This document shows positions 17,601 to 26,866 of a stretch of DNA of 64,000 nucleotides, piece by piece (positions within the stretch are counted from its first letter, which is position 1; the number at the start of each line of letters is the position of its first letter). The position numbers and the translations under genes are program-made. Below the pieces are notes generated by a model, which made no database searches, was not told where the DNA came from, and saw only the letters and a program-made list of their open reading frames with translations. Location: contig NZ_JAPFQP010000004.1 of assembly GCF_026241225.1 (NCBI RefSeq), forward strand, positions 434,001 to 498,000. Direction: 5' to 3'. This DNA is from Lentiprolixibacter aurantiacus. GTDB lineage: Bacteria; Bacteroidota; Bacteroidia; Flavobacteriales; Flavobacteriaceae.

Positions 17601-18902
17601 ATGCAAAAATTACTTTTAACCATTCTGATTTTGACCCTTGCAATACAAACCGATGTTAAGGGTCAAGAGTATATAGGCTTTGAAGAATCCGACCCTGTTA
17701 AAATGGGCTGGATGCAGGGTTTTCCACCGCCTCAGGATAAAATAGTATCTGCGATTGACGGCAGTTTTTTCAGGTTTCCGGCACTGCGCTACAGCGTATG
17801 CCATATGCGACAGTTTATGCCAACAACCGTGGTAAAAGCGTCAAAGGATAAACGGTATAAGTTCAGAGTCCGGCTTGATAATACCATTGATGGCGTCACT
17901 TTCATGCCAACCAATAGCTCCAAACCCATGACCTGGCGCGAATCCCTGGGGAAGAATTACACAGATGGGATGTTAATCCTGCACAAAGGGAGGATTGTCT
18001 ATGAGAAATATTTTGGCGAACTGAAACCTGATGGGCTGCACGCCGCCATGTCAGTTAGCAAGACCTTTTCCGGAACATTAGGCGGATTGCTTGTGGATGA
18101 AGGCTTGCTGGATGCCAATAAAACCGGTGCCGACTATATCCCCGAATTGGCAGGTTCGGCCTTTGGAGATGCCACTATCAGACAGATCCTGGACATGACC
18201 ACCGGGTTGAAATACAGTGAAGACTACTCAAACCCCAAGGCAGAGATCTGGGCCTTTTCCGCAGCGGGGAATCCATTCCCAAAACCTGCTTCCTATAAAG
18301 GACCCACAAACTACTATGATTACTTAAAGACCGTTCAAAAAGAGGGCCGGCATGGTGAGGTATTCGGATACAAAACGGTAAATACCGATGTGATGGGTTG
18401 GATCGTTTCCAGGGTTAGCGGTAAATCCATACCGGAATTGCTTTCGGATAGGATCTGGAAGCCTTTGGGTACGCATTTTGACGGCTACTTCCAAATTGAC
18501 GGGGCCGGAATTGCCTTTGCCGGTGGTGGATTCAGTGCCAATATGAGGGATATGGCTATGTTCGGTGAAATGGTCCGCAAAAAAGGAAAATTCAATAAGA
18601 AACAAATATTACCGGAGTCCCTGATAGAGGATATCATGAATGGTGGGGATCGGGAAGCATTTGCAAAATCGGCCTATAGCTCATTGCCAGGCTGGAGCTA
18701 CCGCAACATGTGGTGGCATACCCACAACGAGCACGGTGCTTTTGCAGCTCGTGGCGTACACGGGCAGACGATCTATATAGACCCCACCGCAGAAATGGTT
18801 ATTGTCAGGTTTTCATCCCATCCCGAGGCTAAAAATGCTAAGATTGACCCCACTTCATTGCCGGCTTATCATGCGGTTGCCAAATACTTGATCAGCAAAT
18901 AA
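17601..18902 (+). CDS. secreted serine hydrolase, beta-lactamase/class C family
   Basis: 433 residues with a signal peptide (LTILILTLAIQTDVKGQ). The catalytic SxxK is SVSK (in AAMSVSKTFSG), and the Tyr motif lies in FGYKTVNTDVMGW, where class C enzymes have YxN-type spacing. GVHGQTIYIDP near the end is the third motif region. The family includes esterases, D-aminopeptidases and 6-aminohexanoate-dimer hydrolase rather than true beta-lactamases. Periplasmic; substrate unknown. Second gene of a three-gene envelope operon. Confidence 0.8.
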   Translation: MQKLLLTILILTLAIQTDVKGQEYIGFEESDPVKMGWMQGFPPPQDKIVSAIDGSFFRFPALRYSVCHMRQFMPTTVVKASKDKRYKFRVRLDNTIDGVTFMPTNSSKPMTWRESLGKNYTDGMLILHKGRIVYEKYFGELKPDGLHAAMSVSKTFSGTLGGLLVDEGLLDANKTGADYIPELAGSAFGDATIRQILDMTTGLKYSEDYSNPKAEIWAFSAAGNPFPKPASYKGPTNYYDYLKTVQKEGRHGEVFGYKTVNTDVMGWIVSRVSGKSIPELLSDRIWKPLGTHFDGYFQIDGAGIAFAGGGFSANMRDMAMFGEMVRKKGKFNKKQILPESLIEDIMNGGDREAFAKSAYSSLPGWSYRNMWWHTHNEHGAFAARGVHGQTIYIDPTAEMVIVRFSSHPEAKNAKIDPTSLPAYHAVAKYLISK

Positions 18903-18910
18903 TAATTAAA

Positions 18911-19936
18911 ATGGGGGTTGTAAGGAGGTTCTATTTTACTGCAATTGCGCTTTTTGTGTTTTTACACATAACTTACAGCCAGGCAGATTCCCTTGTTCTT
19001 GACACTGATCATAAAGAGTTCTTGGTAGGCGAAATCAAGAAAATGGAAAGGAGTGTTCTTGAAATCGATGCGCCATATGGTGATGAGAATTTTAAAATCA
19101 AGTGGTCCAGCATCAGGGAAATTTATACGCAATCCAAATTTGTAGTAAGCATAAAGGATAGGATATACAGGGGAAGGCTAGCCTCCCTTCCGGATCAAAA
19201 AATAAAGATCTTTGATAATGATACCATATATGCCACCTGTAAAAAGGACGACATAGTCTATCTCAATCCATTCAAAGAAAAGTTTTCCGATCGCTTCGGT
19301 GCTATGGTAGAGGCAGGATTTAATGTGACCAAAGCCCAGGACCTGCGTCAGTTTTCACTGAGGAGCTCCATCAGCTATAAAACCGATAAATGGACGGCCG
19401 ATGCATCTTATAATATCATAAGATCCAGCCAGGACAATGTAGAACCCGTAAAACGTACCGACGGCCTATTGAACTACAGGCGTATTCTACCTAAAAACTG
19501 GTATTTGATTGGTACTATAGCCACCCTATCCAATACGGAGCAGCGCATTGACCTGAGGGCCAACTCCCAACTGGGTATCGGGAAATTCATCCTGAGTTCA
19601 AACAGGGCCTACTGGGGGGTAAAGACAGGGGTTAATAATAACCTTGAACGCTTTTCTGACGATTCTTCAAATCGCAACACCTGGGAAGCATACCTGGGAA
19701 CCGAAGTGAATTTATATGATATTGGCGACCTCAACCTGTCTTTTTTATATATGGGTTATTCCGGACTGACTGATACCGGAAGATATCGGGCAGATATCAA
19801 TTTTGATGCGAAATACGACCTGCCTCTGGACTTTTTTGTCCGTATGGGCGTCTCCCTGAATTATGACAACCAGCCGGCCGAAAACGCCAGCGATACGGAC
19901 TATATTGTCCGGACAGGTATCGGCTGGGAATGGTAA
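18911..19936 (+). CDS. DUF481 outer-membrane beta-barrel protein
   Basis: 341 residues with a signal peptide (ALFVFLHITYSQAD). The N-terminal 110 residues form a soluble beta domain; the C-terminal half (from FGAMVEAGFNVTKAQDL) is the DUF481 barrel, ending in RTGIGWEW with an aromatic terminus. The Escherichia coli relative YdiY is osmotically induced. Last gene of the operon; it ends 6 bp before the convergent mscS-like gene. Confidence 0.8.
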   Translation: MGVVRRFYFTAIALFVFLHITYSQADSLVLDTDHKEFLVGEIKKMERSVLEIDAPYGDENFKIKWSSIREIYTQSKFVVSIKDRIYRGRLASLPDQKIKIFDNDTIYATCKKDDIVYLNPFKEKFSDRFGAMVEAGFNVTKAQDLRQFSLRSSISYKTDKWTADASYNIIRSSQDNVEPVKRTDGLLNYRRILPKNWYLIGTIATLSNTEQRIDLRANSQLGIGKFILSSNRAYWGVKTGVNNNLERFSDDSSNRNTWEAYLGTEVNLYDIGDLNLSFLYMGYSGLTDTGRYRADINFDAKYDLPLDFFVRMGVSLNYDNQPAENASDTDYIVRTGIGWEW

Positions 19937-19942
19937 CTATTT

Positions 19943-21721
19943 TCAGGTATTATTTTCATTCTTAGAAAGATCAGTACCTTCTGGTGGATATTTAATACTT
20001 CCTTTCAGGGACGCAATGGTATCGGCGTCAAAATTGGGTAACTTCAACTCATTATTTTCGATCCATTCCCTTACCCGCTTTTCAGCTTCCTCCTTTTTTT
20101 CCTGGGAAAGCCCCTGATCTCTGGACAAGTAGAGCGTTTGTGAAGGGAACGCAAATCCGCTCCCGCTGTCTTCAATTACTTTCGCAAGCCTCAGGTTGAT
20201 ATCCTCCTGTATCCCCAAAAAGTCATTCCAGTCTTCAGCATGAGTATAGGCAAATAATTCAACTTGCAGGGAATCACTACCATATCCGAGAAAACGCACG
20301 CGCGCCGGGTCCGGATCTACTTTTGGATGTGCATAAAGGATCTTCCTTAGTTCCACCAGGATATAGCGCATCTGATCCGCGGTAGTCTCATATCGCAAAC
20401 CTAAAACGGTGTGATACCAGAACATATCCCGCTTTGCATAATTCTCAATTAACTGGGTAGAGAAGTCGGCATTGGGTATGGTCACCAGAGTACGACTCAG
20501 AGTTCTTATCCGAGTAGAAAACATGCCTATCTTTTCTACCGTACCCAGGGTATCTCCAAATTTGCAGAAGTCCCCCACACTTACGGGCTGGTCAAAGACC
20601 ACGGACAAGCCCCCTACAATATTTTCAATGGTCTTCTGAGCCCCCAAAGCCAGCGCAATACCACCAATGCCAAGGGCAGCCAGACCAGCCGTAACATTTA
20701 CTCCAACAGTGTCTAAAGCGATTAACAGGGCAACTAGAACCAGGATAAACTTGGCGCTGTTCCTGAAAAATGAAATGGCGGAAAGCCCCCCAAAGCGGTT
20801 ACTCTCCCGCAGGCGCTGTTCCCCATAGGAAGACAGGGTATTGATCAATAACCACATGAATATAAACAGGGCGATCCAAAGCAGGATTACATTGACCACA
20901 CCAAAAGCCTGCCTGACCACGATAGAAATCCCAAAGGCCCGGGCCACATAAACTAAAATGGCCACAACAAGAACAAGGCGCAAGGGGATTAAAAGTGTTT
21001 TAAGCACTTTGCCATGCTCACTTTTTGTAAAATTCTTCCACCATAAACGAACAAACCAACCGAGGAATAAGGTGATCAACCAGGCCACTAAATACGAGCC
21101 CAATCCTATGAGGATTATCCCTATCCAGTCCCTTACAGGGCCTCCCTGCCACCTTGAAGACAACATACCATCGGAAGGCGGCTTCTCCAAAAACACCTCA
21201 TCATTGGCATATTCCTCATAAGTGAGTACCTGCAGTGTTTTCCATGAAAACAACCATTTCTTTTGATTATCCTCAGTAGTTATAAGTTCCAGCAGTAGCG
21301 GGATTTCATTCCCCTGCAGCACTATAGTACCCACTTCTTCAAATACCGGATTAAGGCCATCGTTCAAATTCCCATCCGGATTGCTGCTTATCAGATTGAT
21401 GGGCAATACCTGCCCGCTGCGGTCCAGGGCCAGTTCCAGTTTCCTGACCAGGTTTTTTACCTCAGATTCAAGATCCTTATTGGGAAATGTTGATAGATCC
21501 ATGTATTGGGCAGCCTGAAGCCGATTTTCTCCGGCAAGGGATTTGAAGAAACCCCGTACTGTACCTTTTGGGTTAGACCTGCCCAGGGGATCGGAATTCT
21601 CTTTGGATTCTTTTGTCTCGGTAGTATCTACCGACGGAGGCCTTAATAATTGACTGGCATTGGCACTATACGACGATAGTATCGCAGCAACAATTACAAA
21701 TAAGATAAGTAATCTGTTCAT
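19943..21721 (-). CDS. mechanosensitive ion channel, MscS family
   Basis: 592 residues: signal peptide (LFVIVAAILSSYSANA), a periplasmic N-domain of about 170 residues, then several membrane segments and the MscS core. The pore helix is in AALGIGGIALALGAQKTIEN, and the beta domain follows with VGDFCKFGDTLGTVEKIG and TLVTIPNADFS. Such channels open on membrane tension to release solutes at hypo-osmotic shock. The C-terminal 60 residues are acidic and charged. A stand-alone gene. Confidence 0.9.
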   Translation of the reverse strand: MNRLLILFVIVAAILSSYSANASQLLRPPSVDTTETKESKENSDPLGRSNPKGTVRGFFKSLAGENRLQAAQYMDLSTFPNKDLESEVKNLVRKLELALDRSGQVLPINLISSNPDGNLNDGLNPVFEEVGTIVLQGNEIPLLLELITTEDNQKKWLFSWKTLQVLTYEEYANDEVFLEKPPSDGMLSSRWQGGPVRDWIGIILIGLGSYLVAWLITLFLGWFVRLWWKNFTKSEHGKVLKTLLIPLRLVLVVAILVYVARAFGISIVVRQAFGVVNVILLWIALFIFMWLLINTLSSYGEQRLRESNRFGGLSAISFFRNSAKFILVLVALLIALDTVGVNVTAGLAALGIGGIALALGAQKTIENIVGGLSVVFDQPVSVGDFCKFGDTLGTVEKIGMFSTRIRTLSRTLVTIPNADFSTQLIENYAKRDMFWYHTVLGLRYETTADQMRYILVELRKILYAHPKVDPDPARVRFLGYGSDSLQVELFAYTHAEDWNDFLGIQEDINLRLAKVIEDSGSGFAFPSQTLYLSRDQGLSQEKKEEAEKRVREWIENNELKLPNFDADTIASLKGSIKYPPEGTDLSKNENNT

Positions 21722-21914
21722 TCCTTAATATTTGTTTTGGATAACCATCTTACCCATTTCTTTTTCTATTAACCTACAATATCGTACAAATCATTATAGA
21801 AATCAATCTACTCGATTTTCGATTTTAGAAGAAAATAGAAGAAATGCGGAATAATTAAGATGCTAAAACAGATCTCTAAAGAAAAATCGCGTGCAATAAA
21901 GCCAGCAATGGCAA

Positions 21915-22355
21915 TCACTTCTTAGCAGGAAGCACATACAGGGGCACCTTTGAATTCTTCAGCAGGTTCTCGCAAACACTACCCACCATAAGTTCATAAA
22001 GCATACTACGGCCATGGCTTCCTAACACAATGAGGTCTATTCCCAGTTTTTCCACCTCATGGTGGATGGTTTCCATAATTTCACCCTGCACTAGAAGCAC
22101 CTCGCAGTTTACACCTTCGGAAATTACCCTGGACTTGTATTCATCGAGTTTGTGGTGCTCATCCAACAGGTGTTCCGCACGGGCGTCCCTTATATATTTG
22201 GGGCCCACATCATAGCCAATGAATTCGGGATCGGGCCGTGCAACATGCACCAGCCAGCACTTGGCGTCATAAACCTTTGACAATTCTGCTGCTTTGGCAA
22301 CAATATCTTCAGTTACTGAAGAGAAATCGATTAACCCTAAAATATTCTTCGACAT
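21915..22355 (-). CDS. universal stress protein (UspA family)
   Basis: 146 residues, single Usp domain. The ATP-binding motif G-2x-G-9x-G-(S/T) is present as LGSHGRSMLYELMVGSVCENLL near 113-134, with the N-terminal strand ILGLIDFSSVTEDIV. Usp proteins bind nucleotide and support stress survival; partner unknown. It lies 10 bp after, and on the same strand as, the MBOAT gene, so it may be cotranscribed with it. Confidence 0.85.
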   Translation of the reverse strand: MSKNILGLIDFSSVTEDIVAKAAELSKVYDAKCWLVHVARPDPEFIGYDVGPKYIRDARAEHLLDEHHKLDEYKSRVISEGVNCEVLLVQGEIMETIHHEVEKLGIDLIVLGSHGRSMLYELMVGSVCENLLKNSKVPLYVLPAKK

Positions 22356-22365
22356 GATTTAAAAA

Positions 22366-23775
22366 TTAAAACTGAAAATAAATGAATTGTTCTCCAGGTG
22401 TTTGTGCTATCAGCAACAGGAACAGCATAACCGCCCAGACTATACTCAATAACCACCAGGGTGTTTTTTCAGACACCGCTTTTACGGAGGTATTTCGCAT
22501 CAACCAGTGGACGATAAAAAGTAATCCAATAACCAAAAAGGTAATCCACAGGTCTAATGAAGATACCACTTTTTCGCCTGATTGCATAAAGAACATGGAA
22601 CCTAAAATATCCATAGCCGTTCCAAAATCTTCCGCCCGGAAGAATACCCAGGTAAAGTTCACACAGGTATATGTTAGAAAAGCCAGCACAATCCCGTTCC
22701 ATGCGTTGATTTTTAGTGTGATATGCATCTTCAAAAAACGCTCAACCATGAGGTAGAATCCGTGTAAGCCTCCCCAGATAACAAAGGTCCAGGCCGATCC
22801 ATGCCACAAACCTCCTAGCAACATGGTTAGCGCCAAATTTATGTAAGTTCGGGTTGGGCCCTTTCGGTTTCCTCCCAGCGGGATATACAAATAATCGCGC
22901 AGCCAGCTGGAAAGTGTTATGTGCCAGCGCCTCCAGAGATCAGAAAAACCGATGGCGGCATAGGGGTATTTAAAGTTATCCGGGAGGATTATACCCAGCA
23001 TAAGCGCAATACCTATAGCACAGGTAGAATACCCGGCAAAATCAAAAAAGATCTGGCCGGAGAAGGCCAGCGTACCTGCCCAGGCATCCAGGGAATGTAA
23101 CACCTTGCCGGCGCCAAAAGCATTGTCTGCTGTTTGAGAAAGCAAAACATCTGCCATGATCACCTTTTCGAATAATCCCAGTGTCAGCAAAAAGAAACCC
23201 CAGAAGAATTGTTTGGTTGTGGCCCTTTTGGGTGCATAGAACTGAGGAATAAGCTCCGGAGCCCTTACAATTGGTCCGGCCACCAGCTGAGGGAAGAAGG
23301 TTACGAACAGGGCAAAATCCAGGAAGGTTTTGGCCGGCTTGTTCCTCCTGTAGTACATGTCTATGGTATAGGACATGGTCTGGAAGGTATAGAATGAGAT
23401 TCCCATAGGCAACAGGATATCCGGTGCAGCGGCTTCGTATTCGACACCCACGGCATTAAGCAGCATCGTAAAATTCTCGAGTAAAAATCCACCGTACTTA
23501 AAAAACGCCAGGAAACCAAGGTTTACAATAATACTGAGGTAGAGCCACATCTTTCTTTTGCGCTCATTGGTCTCCGTATATAACTTGTTCCCAGCGGTCC
23601 AGTCTACCACTGTAGATATCCAGAGCAGGAGGATAAGCGGGGGGTTCCACATGGCATAGAACAAATAACTGGCCAGGAGGAGGATTCTTTTTTTGTTGGT
23701 CCATTTAATGGGGCTGTAGTACAGCGCCAGGACCACTACTAAGAAGACAATAAATCCAAGGGAGTTGAATAACAT
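22366..23775 (-). CDS. MBOAT-family membrane O-acyltransferase (AlgI/DltB-like)
   Basis: 469 residues, about 11 membrane segments. The catalytic region reads FSDLWRRWHITLSSWLRDY ... YIPLGGNRKG ... LLGGLWHGSAWTF, with the conserved His in LWHG. AlgI-type MBOATs pass acyl groups across the inner membrane to a periplasmic SGNH partner that acetylates a polysaccharide. The next gene upstream (23808-24845) has SGNH-like features and is on the same strand, so the two make a compact acylation pair. No polysaccharide synthesis genes are near, so the acceptor is unknown. Confidence 0.85.
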   Translation of the reverse strand: MLFNSLGFIVFLVVVLALYYSPIKWTNKKRILLLASYLFYAMWNPPLILLLWISTVVDWTAGNKLYTETNERKRKMWLYLSIIVNLGFLAFFKYGGFLLENFTMLLNAVGVEYEAAAPDILLPMGISFYTFQTMSYTIDMYYRRNKPAKTFLDFALFVTFFPQLVAGPIVRAPELIPQFYAPKRATTKQFFWGFFLLTLGLFEKVIMADVLLSQTADNAFGAGKVLHSLDAWAGTLAFSGQIFFDFAGYSTCAIGIALMLGIILPDNFKYPYAAIGFSDLWRRWHITLSSWLRDYLYIPLGGNRKGPTRTYINLALTMLLGGLWHGSAWTFVIWGGLHGFYLMVERFLKMHITLKINAWNGIVLAFLTYTCVNFTWVFFRAEDFGTAMDILGSMFFMQSGEKVVSSLDLWITFLVIGLLFIVHWLMRNTSVKAVSEKTPWWLLSIVWAVMLFLLLIAQTPGEQFIYFQF

Positions 23776-23807
23776 CTTTTATGGTTTGGTTGGTGTGGTT
23801 GAATTGT

Positions 23808-24845
23808 TTATAAAGCGCCGTCCTTCAGCATTTGTGCGGCAACATCAAGGGTGAATTGTTTGGCGTCTGGTGTATTCAGGTGCGACCACTCCGGCGGGGT
23901 ATACTTGTTCATAAAAGAGTAATCCTGGAAGTGGTAGCCAAAACTGCCGGTCTGCTCAACAAGCTGGTCAAAATACATGTCCCTGGGAAAGGCTTTACTC
24001 TCTATATCGAGAAACAGGTCTGAAGAGGGGCACCTTACGAATATTACCTGCCCTCCCCGTTCTTCAAATGCCTTGACAAGGCCTACGGTCATGGCTATTG
24101 TACCTTTTCTTCCCTCCTCAATTACCTCCGGAGGTGGAAGGGCTTCGGGAGGAACATTAACCGCATCCTTCCAAACTTCTGTTACCATTTTGGCGTATTC
24201 CGGATCGGTATCGGCCCTCCACATAGTAATATTCCGGTCCCAATCCAGATACTGGAACATAGGGAAAGGAGGTTCCCCAGGTACACGTGCAGGTAATTGG
24301 ATTTTCCATTCCAAAAGGGTTCTCGGATCTAGTTCGTTATAAAATGTTTCCGGGCTGGCACACAGGAAGGCAAAGGTGTTCTGCAATGGCTTTTTCACCG
24401 TATGCGTCCAGCGGTCTGCCCAGGTCCTGCTGTGATAATGATCCAGTAACTTTTGTGCACGCCGGAAGAAAAACTGGTCCATTGTTGGCGGACTGAAATA
24501 CAACGGGGGGGTTATACCCAGGATAATCTTCCCGGAATAACTACTGTTTTCCACGATATCTTTCAGTGCAGCGATGGGGTTGGTTCCCGCAGCGGCCAGC
24601 ATTACTGGTCTTCGACCGGTTACGGACTCAAATTCGTCCAGCTGGAAATCAAAAAGTACACGGGAAGAACCCAGCAGTACCACATCATCTTTTCCCAAAT
24701 TCTCAATACTTGCACGGTGTTCCGCATAAAGATGCTTGTCGTCTTCAGGGGCAATAGGATACCCTTCACTCCTCCAGTGCAATTCCCAGAAAATTAATGT
24801 GACCAGGGTTAGGCCCAGTGCGAGGAATACGGTTTTTTTATTCAT
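23808..24845 (-). CDS. SGNH-like periplasmic protein, partner of the MBOAT acyltransferase
   Basis: 345 residues with a single N-terminal membrane segment (FLALGLTLVTLIFWELHW). A block-I-like motif VVLLGSSRVLFDFQL contains the nucleophile Ser, and EWSHLNTPDA near the C-terminus supplies the His of a possible SxxH pair; the GGQVIFVRCP segment fits the core fold. This resembles DltD/AlgJ/AlgX-type esterases that finish acyl transfer in the periplasm. The Ser/His assignment is by position, not proof. Its stop lies 32 bp before the MBOAT start, consistent with an operon. Confidence 0.65.
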   Translation of the reverse strand: MNKKTVFLALGLTLVTLIFWELHWRSEGYPIAPEDDKHLYAEHRASIENLGKDDVVLLGSSRVLFDFQLDEFESVTGRRPVMLAAAGTNPIAALKDIVENSSYSGKIILGITPPLYFSPPTMDQFFFRRAQKLLDHYHSRTWADRWTHTVKKPLQNTFAFLCASPETFYNELDPRTLLEWKIQLPARVPGEPPFPMFQYLDWDRNITMWRADTDPEYAKMVTEVWKDAVNVPPEALPPPEVIEEGRKGTIAMTVGLVKAFEERGGQVIFVRCPSSDLFLDIESKAFPRDMYFDQLVEQTGSFGYHFQDYSFMNKYTPPEWSHLNTPDAKQFTLDVAAQMLKDGAL

Positions 24846-25333
24846 GCCAAAATACGTTTAAAGCCCTCCTGGTCTAATTGCCATGATAAAACCAGCAGCA
24901 TTTAATTAATAGTAATTCTGATCATGATATCGCACAGGTTTCCTCCATTATCAACTTATAAAGGACACCTTCTTGCGCTATCGAAATAGGCAGGAATAAG
25001 GTTGGTTGTTTTGGTGGCTGATTTAAATATAGGTGATTTTCGTTAACATATTCTCGGATGTCCCGGTATATTTTCAGTAAATGACCGATTAAATATGTTA
25101 TGTGTAAGATGTTTCTCTCATTTTTCGATATCCTGAACAAGTTTCATAAATCGACAAAACATTCCTTTAATCGTGCTGAAGACAAATGTGCACCCGTCGA
25201 CATAAGGTACATTTCCCCGTTTTTAGGCTAAGAAAGGGGCAAAAAGCTGTAAAATCCCGCGTTTTATCTAAAAGTCCGGACCAGTATGATACCTCACCAT
25301 AATTTGTGATGGTATATCTCAAAACCCCCGAAT

Positions 25334-25438
25334 ATGAAACTTAAGATTAACCTTGTTGAAGTTGGGCGTTTCTTAATCTGTCTGGGAATAGCCTTTGTTG
25401 GGTGGCTTTACATGTGGAATACCGGTTCCATTTTCTAG
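25334..25438 (+). CDS. very small single-span membrane protein (34 residues)
   Basis: The region 24846-25458 is otherwise gene-free. This ORF encodes a 34-residue protein, MKLKINLVEVG then a hydrophobic stretch FLICLGIAFVGWLYMW, with positive N-terminus (K2, K4, R12), as in inner-membrane single-span peptides. Its TAG lies 20 bp before the convergent lldD-like stop. No homology known to me; it may be chance. Confidence 0.4.
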   Translation: MKLKINLVEVGRFLICLGIAFVGWLYMWNTGSIF

Positions 25439-25458
25439 ACCGGCCTACCTCCCAATTA

Positions 25459-26625
25459 CTAATTATCATTTAATAGGTAGCGGTATAGTTCTGATGGTGC
25501 CGGACAGCCCAGTTGATCCATGATCTGCTGTAGTTGTGTCCTGAGCATAGCAATGGTATGCATTCCCCCTTCCCTGCCCAGTGCGGCTACGCCATACATA
25601 AAGGGCCTTCCTATAAATGTAAAGTTGGCCCCTGAGGCCATTGTACGGGCAATATCCGGTCCGGAACGCAGTCCCCCATCCATCATAATCACCGTTTGGT
25701 CACCATAGAGCCAGGCCAGTCGTTTTAAGGTAGATATTGTAGCTTCTCCTGCATCCAGTTGCCTGCCTCCATGGTTGGAGATGATGACTCCATCCATTCC
25801 CAGTTTTATGGCCTTTTTCATATCATAGGAGGAGGCTACACCCTTGAGCACCAGCTTTCCCTTCCAGCGGTCACGGATAGGTCCTATTTTTTCTTCGTTT
25901 AATCTTTTGTCAAAGGTTTGGTCCATAAACTGCCCGAGCTGACTAAGGTTAAGATTCCCCGGCATGTAGGGATCCAGGTTGGCAAAGCGGGGGGCTCCCT
26001 CTTTCAGGGTGGCCATAGTCCATTTGGGCCTGGCAATCATCTGTAAAATATTTCGGAGGGTAAGTCGTGGGGGCATGCTCAATCCACTTCGGATCTCTTT
26101 CGGCCTGTAGCCAAAGGTCGGGACATCGCACAAGAGCACCAGGACTTCTACTCCTGCAGCTTCAGCGCGTTTAATAAGGTCGTCCCGCATCTCATCTGAA
26201 GCCGGGTGGTAGAACTGAAACCAGGCCTTGCCTTCGGTAATCTCACTGATCTCTTCAATGGCCGTAGTTGCCACAGTGCTTAAGATAAAGGGAATATTCT
26301 GTTCAAAAGCAGCTTTTGCCAGTATCCTGGAGGCACCGGGCCAGATCAGGCCCTGCAGTCCAATAGGTGAAATCCCAAATGGAGCACTATACGTATGCCC
26401 GAACAGGGAGGTGGACAAATCTGCCCCGTTAAAGTTGCTGAGATAATCGGGCTGAAGTATTACCTCCCTGATCTTTTGGGTATTCCTGTGCAGGTTAACC
26501 TCCTCATTGCACCCGCCATCCAAATAATCAAAGGCAAATCCGGGAATGCGATTCCTGGCCTTTTCCCTCAGGTCTTTCACTCTGGGAAAGCGGTGGTCAA
26601 ACTGTATTTTATCCTTGTTCCTCAT
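25459..26625 (-). CDS. FMN-dependent alpha-hydroxy-acid oxidizing enzyme (LldD-like)
   Basis: 388 residues, full length. FMN-binding and catalytic motifs: LSTVATTAIEEI, FQFYHPASDE, LVLKGVA, and SNHGGRQLDAGEAT with the active-site His. YDLDG-like AFDYLDGGCNEE at the N-terminus is the family start. The family oxidises L-lactate, glycolate or other 2-hydroxyacids, often at the membrane; L-lactate is the default guess. A TTGAT-N6-ATCAA inverted repeat (26665-26680) lies upstream. Confidence 0.8.
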   Translation of the reverse strand: MRNKDKIQFDHRFPRVKDLREKARNRIPGFAFDYLDGGCNEEVNLHRNTQKIREVILQPDYLSNFNGADLSTSLFGHTYSAPFGISPIGLQGLIWPGASRILAKAAFEQNIPFILSTVATTAIEEISEITEGKAWFQFYHPASDEMRDDLIKRAEAAGVEVLVLLCDVPTFGYRPKEIRSGLSMPPRLTLRNILQMIARPKWTMATLKEGAPRFANLDPYMPGNLNLSQLGQFMDQTFDKRLNEEKIGPIRDRWKGKLVLKGVASSYDMKKAIKLGMDGVIISNHGGRQLDAGEATISTLKRLAWLYGDQTVIMMDGGLRSGPDIARTMASGANFTFIGRPFMYGVAALGREGGMHTIAMLRTQLQQIMDQLGCPAPSELYRYLLNDN

Positions 26626-26664
26626 GTCTGGCTGTCAATAAAGGTAGGAATTCCTCAGGTCTAA

Positions 26665-26680
26665 TTGATGAGCCAATCAA
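26665..26680. promoter_or_regulatory. inverted repeat upstream of the lldD-like gene, possible operator
   Basis: TTGAT-GAGCCA-ATCAA, a 16-bp inverted repeat, lies about 20 bp upstream of a near-consensus -7 element (TACCTTTA, minus strand, 26646-26639). The position fits regulation of the lldD-like gene. No regulator gene is adjacent. Confidence 0.3.
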
Positions 26681-26827
26681 AGAGCAAGCTCTGATCCACC
26701 AGCATATCGTCAAAGGGCGTATAAAAACCCCTTCTCATTCAAAAACAGGTACTTTGGAATTAGTTTATTTGAATAACTAACGTATTCCCCCTACTATTAC
26801 CCAATATACAATTAGGCACAAGGCTTA

Positions 26828-26835
26828 TAATTTTG
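26828..26835 (+). promoter_or_regulatory. -7 element of the exonuclease/GIY-YIG gene
   Basis: TAATTTTG, an exact TAnnTTTG match. Transcription would start near 26842, about 25 nt before the GTG start codon at 26867. No TTG sits at the expected -33 distance. Confidence 0.5.
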
Positions 26836-26866
26836 CCTTAACTTTAGTCTCCTGCAAATCGCATAG

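Noticed and set aside
24922-25140. A 72-residue minus-strand frame in the 24.8-25.4 kb gap
   Set aside because: Amino-acid composition looks random, no signal peptide or domain, and it lies in an AT-rich intergenic region; not supported as a gene.
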